Of a stretch of 64,000 nucleotides of DNA, positions 23,495 through 34,318 are shown in pieces. Both the position numbers and the translations under genes were made by a program. Under the pieces are notes generated by a model. The model worked only from the letters and a program-made list of their open reading frames with translations, ran no database searches and was not told the DNA's origin. The DNA is from Whitmania pigra (taxonomy: Eukaryota > Annelida > Clitellata > Hirudinida > Haemopidae): contig JAJTWR010000034.1 of NCBI GenBank assembly GCA_021613335.1, positions 28,501 to 92,500 on the forward strand. Direction: 5' to 3'. Every line of letters starts with the position of its first letter. Position 1 is the stretch's first letter.

Positions 23495-24491
23495 CAGGGG
23501 TTTTCAACCTGGGAGCCAGGGTTCCCTAGGGGAGCCGTGAAGGGGGTCCAGGGGAGCCGTGGAATACTTTTCAAAAATCAGCATAAAAAATTTTCAAAAT
23601 TATTTTTAAACTAGCTTTTTAAAAAATCCGAGAATAATATTTATGTACAAGTAACGAGTATGGATCAGAGTTTGTGATAAAGTACAGGAAAGTGTCTACA
23701 TTAGCAACACAAATTTTAAAAAATTTAATATTGAGGAGTCCATGTTCTCACAAGAGAAGCAGAGTGACCTTGAAAGTATATTTTGTCTGCCAGAATTCAG
23801 CCTGTCAGTGGCATATTTGGCTGACATTTTCACCCATTTAAATGAGCTTAACACTAAGATTCAGGGTCCTAACATGACCGTTATTGATGCCGGTGAGAAA
23901 CTAGGCTCATTTCTGGAGAAGCTGCCCCTGTGGATCAGAAGAGTGGAAAATAACAACTTTGCCAATTTTGCAAGATTAGAAGAGTCTCTGCAACCCAGTC
24001 TGGATGCAGCTGGCACCATACCAGCTTCTCTTAAAGGCGACATTTTGGCTCACCTAGGAACTCTGATGACATCATTTCATGACTACTTTATTACGAAAGA
24101 GTTGCATCCCTATGATGCCTGGGTCAGGAATCCATTTTTTATCAATTTGGAAAGTATGAATGATCAGGACTTGGCCAAAGATGATCTCATTGATTTGAGG
24201 CACAAAGAGTTGCTAAAGAGGGAGTTTCAGGTCAAGAGTTTGGCTGACTATTGGTGCTCCGTGATGATACCATACACAGTTCTAGCCAAAAGAGCCATGA
24301 CATCCATCATTCCTTGTGTGACAACCTACATCTGTAAAGCTGGATTTTCAACCCTGTTGACAATCAAAACAAAATCGCGAAACAAACTTGATGCAAAAGA
24401 TGACATGAGAGTGGCTCTGTCAAAATTAAAGCCCAGATTCCATCTACTTGTGAACAAGAAGCAGGAGCAATCAATTGTTATGTGTCTGCAG
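23495..24491 (+). mobile_element. hAT (Charlie/ZBED5-like) element, internally deleted
   Basis: The left terminus CAGGGGTTTTCAACCTGGG is of the Charlie/SPIN type. Only about 250 bp later an ATG (23742) opens the C-terminal third of the transposase: FVKSLADYW-like WCSVMIPYTVLAKRAM, then TTYICKAGFSTLLTIKTKSR and RVALSKLKPRF, the hAT dimerisation region as in ZBED5/FAM200-type proteins. The BED finger and catalytic core are missing. The right end is lost: the frame runs straight into a second hAT-like terminus at about 24492. Confidence 0.8.
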
Positions 24492-25390
24492 CAGTGTTAT
24501 TTCCATTCGCAAAATAATTTCCATTGCAATTCTAATTCCAATATTATTTGACAAATAATTTCTATTTTTATTCTAATTCCATTCAAAGTTCTAAAAATTT
24601 CCATTCGATTCTAATTGCCAATTCTGAAATAATTTCTAATTCCTATCCTAATTCCATTTTCAATATCTTCGTTTTCCTTGAAAGCCTTTTCGAAAGTTGA
24701 AATGATTATAAAAGCATCCTTAAAGTAAGAAAGAAACAACTACAAACATTACAAACTATTGAACATTTATTGTCACAGTTATTCAAAATGAGTTTAGTTT
24801 GAGGAAAGCTCTCATCTCCAAGGACTGTTGTATTCGGCAGAGCGAAAATATCCGCTCCACGTAGGCCTGAGAAGCTGGTGCTGATTATAAGTCTTGGGCT
24901 AACTCATACAATTTACTGTAACCCGTAGTTTCTCTTTCCAGAAATTTATTGCGTCCTTATGTTCTTCTTCTATTATATCAGCTAGATATTTGTTGAGCTG
25001 ATTAAGCACAGTGTCTCTTTTGCTGATAGAACTAATACTCACAGCAGTTGTACTAGACTGAATCTTAGTCAAAAATTTAAACTTCTTCAATGAAGTTCGA
25101 GTCGGCAATGAGAGTGACGATGCAGATTCATCACAAGAACCAGACACATGAACTGCCTGAACCGAATCTTCCTTGCTTTCACAAACAGTTGCGATGTACA
25201 GCTTAGCTGCATGCAGCAGAAGTGCACATTCCGGTGACATAATTGCTTGTGCCATTGTCAGATCAAGCAAACATGCTGATGCTGGAATTGGATTAAAGTT
25301 GTCAGTATTTAGGTCGAGAAGTGTGGCAAACCGAAAACGAGGATCGTGCAGCATCCTTGAGGTTAATGTCTTGGCAGATGTGTGCTGCTG
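24492..25390 (-). mobile_element. Second hAT element fragment, opposite strand
   Basis: CAGTGTTATTTCCATTC with AATTCCATT subterminal repeats marks the end at 24492. On the minus strand an open frame to 24899 encodes the region before and at the start of the hAT dimerisation domain (MLHDPRFRFATLLDLN, matching the A.LDPRF signature, then LNQLNKYLADII and KDAINFWKEK). The N-terminal part is missing. It appears to have landed in, or recombined with, the right end of the preceding hAT. Confidence 0.65.
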
Positions 25391-25585
25391 AAGATGGCAC
25401 TACCACTAAGTGATTTCGACAAACTCATTACAAATATGACGATGTTTTAGAAAAAATATACCGGTAGTAGACTGATATAAGTTAGCAAAGATAATAAAGA
25501 TTTCGAATTTTGATTTTTTCGAAAATCGACCACACATAACTGTCATAACTAATGTTGTATTTTGTATTCAGTCGATTTTTTGAGT

Positions 25586-25725
25586 GAAGGCACTTCTTAA
25601 TCGATCCAACATTTATATAGCAACCCTACCCGAGGGCCTAAAAGCTTGCAGACACGACACTGTTGTTTTCACCGCCGTTCGCAGGAACGCACCTCTTTGG
25701 GCCAACTCGAATGCCAAATGAGCAA
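25586..25725 (-). repeat. tRNA-derived SINE copy (copy D)
   Basis: Minus strand: an A-box region near GAGTTGGCCCAAAGAGG, a diverged B-box GCGAACGGCGG, and the diagnostic 3' tail GGATCGATTAAGAAGTGCC, shared with copy A at 45880 (GGATCAATTAAGAAGTGCC). Confidence 0.7.
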
Positions 25726-26436
25726 TAAAATTTAGGAAATTAGTTTGAGGAACTTTAACCTATTAGATAATGTAACAAATAAGATTTTGTGATTTATGGT
25801 TTTTTAGGAATGCAGCTCAGAAAATGACAACTTTTTGTAAAAATTCCACTATTTGAAATTGAATATTTTAAAAACTAAACATATTTAATCAATAATATTT
25901 TGTCAGTTTGTTTATATTATTATGGTCTAAATATATGAAAAGTTTCATCAATTTGGTTGCTTTTGTATTATAAGCTTTTAAATTTAGCAAAAATTCAAAA
26001 TGTTTAAATATGTGGTGCTATTTTTTGTAGATAGAGATTTATTAAATAAAAATATTCAAACACACAGTTACAAAAATAACCAGCTTAATTACATACATAG
26101 TCATACTTTTGTAAAAAAAAAAATAGGTCAACCCGAAGAAAATCAGAAAAGCCACATGAGATGATTTTACTTAGTCAGGATATATGATTTGTGAAAAATT
26201 GATGAGTGGAAAATTGTTCAAAATTGACCCTAATGCAACTTGTGTAATTTTTAAAATTGTTATTTTAATTTATAATTGTTTAATCATAATTTGCTTTAAA
26301 CATTTTAAATTATTTAAATTCACAAACTTTTGATAAGTGACCACTATTTTCAAAAGTATAACGATAATGTGAAATCTTACGAAGAGCCAATATCAATTTG
26401 CGTAATTAAACAGTTTTGTATAGATTGTTCTCTAAA
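25726..26436. other. AT-rich upstream region of the BTB gene
   Basis: No coding, repeat or strong promoter motif recognised. It presumably includes the BTB gene's promoter and 5' UTR. Confidence 0.4.
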
Positions 26437-27597
26437 ATGGAACAGTGTGAAGCATCAAAAAATTATGATTATGAGATTCTTCAGGATTTAAATGATCTCT
26501 ATAAAGATAGAAAATGGACCGACGTGAAGTTTAAGGTTGAAGACAGAATTTTTGAAGCTCACAAATGTATTGTGGGACAGAGGTCAGAGTTTTTCAAAGT
26601 TATGTTTTCTGAAACTTATTCTGAGAAAGATCAGGATGCAATCGAGCTGAAAGACATCAATGCATTTACCTTCGAGACACTTTTAGCATTAATTTATGGC
26701 GCTCTAAATTTTGACAACACGGATCTTGATAGAGTTATTAATATTTTACAAATTCCAAAATATTTCATAAATGATGACTTAACAGCACTTGCTTCTGAAG
26801 TGTTAGCAAAAAGAATCGTTAACAAAAATGCACTTCGAATTTTCGAAATAGCCTCATACCACTCACTCGAAAATTTGACTTTTTCTTGCATGATATTCAT
26901 AACACGAAACTCGTATGAATTGATCTACTTCAAACACTATTTACATTTGTCACCAAAAGTTTTCAAAGAATTTATTTCTTTGGATTGTCTTTATGTTTCA
27001 GAAATTGAAATATTTCGTGCGGTGAAGAAATGGCTTGAAGTCAATCCAGATGCTGATTCAAAGCAAGAAATCGTCAATCAAGTGAGACTAAATAGGATTT
27101 CAGATGACGATTTTCTTGAAATCCAACAGTCAAAACTGTTCAAAGAACCAACCAGACTTTTTCTTCAACGTGGAAATTCGGAAAGAGGAAAACTCATAGT
27201 AAATGTTAACCTCTATGAAAGGTCTGAAGTTCGAAAGATGTTCTACAGTGTGAGATCAAGAAAATTTTCAAAGTTCTTTAGGGGACATGAAACTGAATTT
27301 GTCAAAATGCAACATTTAGAAGTAATGTTAGGAACTTTTTATTTTGTGAACACCATATTATTGGAAACTCAACCTGGACCGTACAAGGTTGTGGTTAAGT
27401 GTTGTTATTCTGATAAAGAGATAATTCCAAGTGATATGAGGTATGACGAATTATTAGATATGGAGTGTATATCTTTGAACAAATACCGTGTGAACCTCCC
27501 CTCAAAAGTCGTAAAATACATTGGAATTGTTGGACTACAAAAAACAGACGGCACATTCATTGACTTACAAAACATAGAGATTTTATATTCAACATAA
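26437..27597 (+). CDS. BTB-BACK protein, BTBD9-like, intronless
   Basis: The 386-codon frame starts at the ATG at 26437 (MEQCEASKN); an upstream in-frame extension has only a TTG. Residues about 20-120 are a BTB/POZ domain (WTDVKFKVEDRIFEAHKCIV, then GQRSEFFKVMFSETYSE). About 125-240 is a BACK region (LRIFEIASYHSLENL, PKVFKEFISLDCLYVSEIEI, AVKKWLEVNP). The C-terminal 140 residues resemble the discoidin-like end of BTBD9 (LPSKVVKYIGIVGLQKTDGT). BTB-BACK proteins commonly bridge substrates to CUL3 ubiquitin ligases (family knowledge). There is no intron, and an AATAAA sits at 27657. A single-exon gene surrounded by transposon debris suggests a retrocopy that has stayed open. Confidence 0.9.
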   Translation: MEQCEASKNYDYEILQDLNDLYKDRKWTDVKFKVEDRIFEAHKCIVGQRSEFFKVMFSETYSEKDQDAIELKDINAFTFETLLALIYGALNFDNTDLDRVINILQIPKYFINDDLTALASEVLAKRIVNKNALRIFEIASYHSLENLTFSCMIFITRNSYELIYFKHYLHLSPKVFKEFISLDCLYVSEIEIFRAVKKWLEVNPDADSKQEIVNQVRLNRISDDDFLEIQQSKLFKEPTRLFLQRGNSERGKLIVNVNLYERSEVRKMFYSVRSRKFSKFFRGHETEFVKMQHLEVMLGTFYFVNTILLETQPGPYKVVVKCCYSDKEIIPSDMRYDELLDMECISLNKYRVNLPSKVVKYIGIVGLQKTDGTFIDLQNIEILYST

Positions 27598-27656
27598 TCC
27601 CAGTAATGATTTTTATGTATAAAAATCTTGAGATTTTTCCGTGTTCTATTTTAAAA

Positions 27657-27662
27657 AATAAA
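27657..27662 (+). terminator. Poly(A) signal of the BTB gene
   Basis: AATAAA about 60 bases after the stop codon. Confidence 0.6.
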
Positions 27663-27900
27663 ACTAAAAGTTTCAACAAGCAAATAGCTTCATTATTTGA
27701 TATAGAAATGAGTATTTTCTCTTACTGTTGTCAGTTCCAATCGATTTCTGGAGTCATGAGGTAGAATTAAGGTCTTTTTAATCGCCAACGGATTCACCAT
27801 ATTTCTCCAGATTCATATTAATGCATGCAATTATTAATAAATGGAATTGTTACATTGATATTTTATCTAAGAAACTATGGATTGACCAGAAGCGGTTCTA

Positions 27901-29045
27901 TGGGGCCGTCCATAAAGTAAGTCACGCTCGAAGGGGAGGGGAGGTGGTAAAAATTGTAACAATGGGAGAGGGCCGTCACAAATTAAAATTAAGGGTTTTA
28001 TCTGGAAATTATGATTTTTATGTCAAAAATTTGCTTTTAATCATGGTGGGTGGAGCTTATTATTCTAAAAGTTTTGTTTCAGTGACTTAATCGTTTATCG
28101 CTCAGAATTTTGAATAATCTTTAAATTTCAATCGATGGAGAAAGTAAACCTGATTACATAATTGGATAATAGTTCTGATAAAACACACACAACATGTAGT
28201 AAACAGGACTAAGCTAGAAGTTAATGAGATATGGAATAGAATCAAGTGTGATGTTAATGTAATTGAATCATTTTTGAAAAAAAAACAATGCAATTACTTA
28301 AAGAAAAACAAAGAAAAGCTAATGACCTTCATTCTTCATTGTTTATGGCACCAACTCTCAACTTTTACGACATTTTGACTCGATCAACGAGTAATTTCAA
28401 ATTGCAGCCATATAACTTCTATTGTCCGTTTGCATAGCATTTTGCTGGATTGAATTTGCTTCGCAAGCAATGTCATAAAGACAAATAAATACATCTCAAC
28501 ACAAGGCTGAAACTGCGAATCGTGTCCTGACGCACATTGGTCCAGAGACAACTTGCACAAATTGCATCAGACCTATGAGAATCGCCGCTAGAAGAAAAAT
28601 GGATTTAATGGCAGTTGTAACCAGGAAAGAAAATGCAGAAAATATTGAGTGGCTAGACGAAGATGAGATTGACTTATTCTCGTTCATCCTTCCAGGGAAC
28701 TCCGATGCTGAGACAGTGATGGCATTAGTAAATGGATGAACACTTAAGCTCATTGTAGATGGATTATGTCTTGTAAACATTTATGAAATTAATTAAAGTA
28801 TACTAAATCAATATGGAAAACGATTTTATCTAATTAATTTTACCCTTTATTATACAGGTTGTTTGTGACATTATTCAAAGTATTATGATGTTTTTATGTA
28901 ATTGTCGCGAAATTTGAATCAGGTGCTCAGTTTGTAGTTGTAGTCGCATGACTTTTGGGGGGAAGGGGGTCTGAGATTTGTGACATGGGGGATGGGGGGT
29001 TTAATGTGGTCTAAAATAGTCTGACATACTTTATGGACGACCATC
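27901..29045. mobile_element. Non-autonomous DNA transposon with terminal inverted repeats
   Basis: The left end GGCCGTCCATAAAGTAAGTC (from about 27904) and the right end, whose complement reads GGTCGTCCATAAAGTATGTC (from about 29043), are inverted repeats with two differences in about 20 bases. Both are followed by G-rich tracts (GAAGGGGAGGGGAGG; on the other strand CCCCCATCCCCCATG). The 1.1-kb interior has no transposase. A minus-strand frame at 28496-28780 is unrecognised. The same terminus occurs alone at 1945. A convincing target-site duplication was not found. Confidence 0.65.
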
Positions 29046-30863
29046 TTTGGGCAAGCAACACATATTATTTTCAACCATCAAGAAATCACAAATTTCTCTT
29101 TACAAATATAGTTTCGGGGATGCAAACCTGATGATTTGATTTATTTTATTGTCACAGTGCCAAAGAGCAAAACATCCAACTTATGTATAAAATTGTTTTT
29201 GATCAAAATGTACATCCGAAAGGGCATAGTCCTGCTTATGGATGACCTGTTATTGTGAACATTCTTACTGTGTATTATTAAGTATTAATTTTGTAATTAA
29301 CAAACGTATTGATAATATATAATTAAAAGTCCTTATTTTTATTATTGTAATATAAACGTTAGTTATTAGTTACAAATTATAATATTATTACGTAATATCA
29401 TAAGGTCACAGTTTATTGACCGCATTTCGGTAGGACGCTGGTAGCTGTGGTCCCATTGGAAATGGAGCTAAAAATAGCTAAAAAATGTATCTTAATATTA
29501 CAAGAATGAGTAATTATTTATTTGTTATTAGTTTACTGCTCAATATGCAAGTCATTTTAATGGCTTTTGTCGAGTTTTGAAGAAGAAAGATGATGACTGA
29601 AAGTTGCTCAAATTTATTAAATTTCATTTAATTCACCATCAACTCTTAACCCAGGTATTCTTGCTAATCGCTTCTCAACGAATACTGACAAGCCCGTACA
29701 GAGAAAATATGAAATGTTTGAGGAGGAGTGAAAGGGGAGATAGTGATGAAGAAGAGAACAACCCAGTTAGGGGAGCGAATGTATTGGAAGATATCTTAGA
29801 CTGACGATTCGTCTGCTGATATTTCGAGATTGTTGATGTTGTTGATGTTCTGATAACTTCTTGTTCTCATCATCTTCAAAGTTGCTCTTAAGTTTGAGGT
29901 AAATTTAATCTGCCATTTGTTGGAGAATTTCATTTCAATTAAATGAATATTTTATGAAATATTTTAACCTATCCCTTACTTGAATTATTTTCGGTTCGAT
30001 TTTTCTTTAAATAATTTCTTTTTTTGTCTTTTTTTGTAAAATGAATACTTCGAATTTAAAAGCATACAGTCATAACGGTTTAAACTTTTTATTAATCGCA
30101 TTACTTGATTTTTACAACTTATGATGCACTTTTTAGATTTTAACTAATAGCCTTTATCTTACATTTATCAACATTTTTATAATAAAAGTATCAATTACAA
30201 CGGTGTCGATGATGATGATGATGGTGATGGCGATTGCAAATGGTGATTGCAAATGGTGATTGCAATATCGACGACGATACTTTTGAATACCTAATTTAGA
30301 ATTTTATTTTCTCGTATTGAAAATTTGTGACTTTGCAATCAGCTCATTGTAATGTATAATATATAATATATTAAATATTAAATAATAATATAATCTCAAA
30401 GCAAGATGAATAATATTACAATAACATCATTATCTTTAGAGTGGCTTATTTATTCTGACGACATTATTATTATTGTCTTTATCAATGATTATGACTTAGA
30501 TTTATGACAAAAGTTGATTGCTTCTTAATTTTCAATGATTGTGGCCACTACGTAATCACATACAAACAAATCACAAGTAAATGTAAACGTGCTCACAAAC
30601 AGATGTAAGCATACATACATGCGAATACAAACAAACATGGCGAGCCAACCTTGGAGTTTTCCAGTCAGCAAGCACAGCTGAGCTGTTTATCATGTACGTG
30701 AAGGAATGTGGGTGCACGTGAATATGGTGGAAAACATTTCGCATGCACAAAGCAAAACATTAAATTTTAAGTTCATTGAAAATAACTTAACATAAGACAG
30801 GTAATAAATATTGATGTTTTATACAAAGGAAGCAAAATTCAGGAAAGGTTTTTTTCACGTTAG
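29046..30863. other. Intergenic DNA, one weak exon candidate
   Basis: Mostly AT-rich. At 29643-29804 an acceptor (ctcttaacccag) leads to less AT-rich sequence open in one frame for 54 codons to TGA (ending NPVRGANVLEDILD) and in another for 25 codons (NRFSTNTDKPVQRKYEMFEE). It could be the terminal exon of an unidentified gene, but no partner exon was found. A short GAT/GATTGCAAATG repeat sits near 30205-30265. Confidence 0.3.
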
Positions 30864-31488
30864 ATGTCAGTACCACAACAAACGTCACCGATAACAATCC
30901 ACTCCAGTGGCAACACGACCTATTTCCCACCGGGACAAACTGGGTCACAAGATGCCAGCCAATCACATCCCAGTTTTTCAGGCAATCAGATGAACTCATT
31001 TGCACCTTGTCAAGACCCCTCGAAAGGGACCAATCAATTCCAGGTAAGTTTATTGCAAAATTAAAAGTCGCTTGAATAAATTATGTAAATATAAATATTA
31101 ATTAAACAACAACATCTCTCTTTGAAAGTCGCCAGCTCCTTATTATACTTCGACGACGAACTTTCAAACAACTGATGCAACTGACGACTACAATCATCAC
31201 CACCACTACAGTTACGACTACAATAACCAATCCAACACTTGGTCATCCATTGGTTCGGGAAAGACTTCTCAACCCGCAGAAGTTCAAGGTCAAGCAGAGG
31301 TCAACAAAAGAAGCGTGTTGGACGAGGTTTGGTCAAAAGTTGATCCGAGGTTGGCTCTGACTTTTGCCTTCCTCGTTGCCTTGGGAACGGTTGTTTGCAT
31401 CTTGACTGAGGATGAAGTGTCCCTCAGTTACGTACTGGCTTGCATCTCCATCCTCTCGCTGAGCGTCTTCATCAAGAAGGGCTGGTGA
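30864..31488 (+). CDS. Two-exon gene, unknown small protein with two hydrophobic segments
   Basis: Exon 1 is 30864-31043 (ATG, MSVPQQTSPITIHSS; donor CAG|GTAAGT) and exon 2 is 31129-31488 (acceptor ctctctttgaaag, TGA). They join in phase 0 to give 179 residues. The first 110 residues are polar, rich in Ser, Thr, Gln, Asn and Tyr with HHHHYSYDYNN. They are followed by VDPRLALTFAFLVALGTVVC and SYVLACISILSLSVFIKKGW, two hydrophobic helices separated by an acidic TEDEVSL turn, consistent with a C-terminal hairpin. An in-frame TAG directly precedes the ATG; the pyrimidine-rich ttttttcacgttag could also be an acceptor, so a non-coding or extra 5' exon is possible. Family not recognised. Confidence 0.65.
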
Positions 31489-31530
31489 CGTCACGTCGAC
31501 GGCTTACATGGTCACGTGATCATTTCAAAA
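31489..31530. promoter_or_regulatory. Palindromic CRE and E-box just after the stop codon
   Basis: TGACGTCA overlaps the stop codon of the two-exon gene, and TCACGTGA follows about 25 bases later. Two palindromic bZIP/bHLH-type sites within 40 bp may be regulatory or coincidental. Confidence 0.25.
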
Positions 31531-31562
31531 TCATTTCGCTTCCTCAAGCGATGTGTGGTTTG

Positions 31563-32240
<678 letters not shown>

Positions 32241-34318
32241 TACTTGACCGTCATTGCGGTCTTGAGAAATTACTGACGTGAGATGGTAATTAGAAGTGGC
32301 CATAATAATGTCGGATGTCATAATAATTATATTCGTAATACTTCTTGGTGAAACGTCACATTTTACAGAGGAAATCAAAAGCTAATTTTCGTGTTGACCG
32401 TCACCCGCTAAATGAAGGATCCTTCGTTAAGTCTATTCTTGAAGATCGCTCTTTATTTCTAAGTAGTGAGCGGGTAGTAAATAATGCCAATAAAGAAAAA
32501 GTTGAAATCACTTTTTATTCCGCATTATTTGTTAAATTGCCTCCAGAAATAATCTCTCAGAAAGATCTAAGTTTTTCCTCATCTCCAAATAGCATTTTTG
32601 CATATGTTTTTATTAATATGCTTTTCTGGATAAATCTTTTCCTACTTCGTGCGTTAACTTTCAATTCTGAAGTTTAAAAACAAAGAGATGAAAATGTTTT
32701 GTTTTATTATGTTTCGCAGAAATGCAAGTAAGACTGACAAAATTTTATTTAAAATTGAATAAGAAATATGTATATAATAGATGAAATTTGAGTCTTTATG
32801 GGAAACATTTGATAAAACGTTGAGAACGTGTCCGATTGACTAACTCAAATTATATTCAGCATATTTTTAGGGTCACAGGACAACATCTAGGTTAAGCAGT
32901 ATCATCCAAGACAAGATTCTCTTAAGACAAGAAAACACCTCTTATTAATACATTCCACTCAATAACTCTGCATCCTATGCATTCCTATTCAGAAAATAAA
33001 CATAGGGAATTATTAAGTAAGTTATTATTGGCAAAAGGAATATTGCTTAAGTGGGTTATTTGCAGTTAATACCATCCACCTGAACTGAATATTTACTGAA
33101 TAAATCCAAGTTTTAATTGAGATCCCTTACCAATTGCAATGCTCGTACTCGCGATGATAATATTACAAAATATAATATTTCCTTTCATAACATCTTAGTC
33201 GGGAAAGTTGTGGACTGCAACAAATTTCCTAAGAACATACAATTATCTATATTAATATAATTAAATATAAATAAATATAATAATACAATTAAATATATTT
33301 GTTACTATAATTTAAGAAATGGTTTCACAAACGTCTTTGTAAACAATAATTGGTCGTAACTTCCATTTAATGTAAATTTACTTCGGTCGATCATAGTAAT
33401 TTTTACAATAATAGTAGATAAAAAATAAATAAATAAAATAAAATATTTTAAAGTAAAAATATTTTTTAAACTAATTTACAAGGTTATCATCCACCGAAAA
33501 GCTTTTTAAACATCATAATTTCTCTCTTAACTACATATTCATCACTAAATTTCCAGGAATCGAACCTAAATCGAATAAAATTTGGTCAAAAACAAACATG
33601 AAAAATGCGATGAGTGACAGCTTTACGAACAAAAATAGTTCATTGGTTGTTTTAAGTTGTTCGACTAGAGTATCATCATCATCATCATCATCACCTGAAC
33701 AGTTCAAGCCCTTTTTTAGCAACAAACTTTCTACAAAGGTACGAGAAAACAGGAATAGATGAGAAAGAAATAACGCTACTGTAAAGATCATCTTTTGTCC
33801 ATGACTGTAACTGAGTATGAAATGTTTTGTCCGCAACTGTAATTAGTTTGCTCTCGATCTGAGGTTCAATTCCTGAGGTTGTTCGTGCCACAAATTTTAA
33901 AACTAAACAACTGAAACAATTACTAATTCAGTAAACACTAAGATCGTAATAATAATATTGAACTTAAAAAATATAATTTAGAGTAATTTTCAAGAACAAA
34001 TAAACCAAAATCATACCAATATCAAGACAATGTTTAAAAATAAAACAAAGAACCACAAGAGTTAGAATCAAATACATTCTTATCTGGTCACCGTAAGTAG
34101 AAGAATTACTACAAATCCTCAAACAATCAACAACAAATCCTTTAATAAACTACCAGCAATCGAACAATTTAATAAACTACCAGCAATCAAAGTGCTTAAT
34201 TTCAAAACAAACACAACAAATCAAAATCAACTCAACAACAAAAACACCGCAAATTGTGGTCAACAACAAGTTTTGTCATTCTTCAGCCATTCCTCATTTC
34301 TAGGTCGACTTTTTGAAC
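32241..34318. other. Intergenic DNA
   Basis: No gene supported. A 110-codon plus-strand frame at 32345-32677 begins with a non-ATG codon and matches nothing I know. B-box-like strings occur at 33553-33567 (minus, GGTTCGATTCCTGG) and near 33864 (plus, GGTTCAATTCCTGAGG), in opposite orientations about 300 bp apart, possibly ends of SINE remnants. A 26-bp direct repeat (AATAAACTACCAGCAATC) lies at about 34143-34190. Confidence 0.4.

Noticed and set aside
29643..29804. Terminal exon of a larger gene shared with 30864-31488
   Set aside because: It ends in a stop in every useful frame, so it cannot precede the two-exon gene; no upstream partner was found.
33553..33567. Possible tRNA gene (perfect B box GGTTCGATTCC on the minus strand)
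   Set aside because: No A box, anticodon arm or acceptor-stem pairing at the right distances; more likely a SINE remnant.
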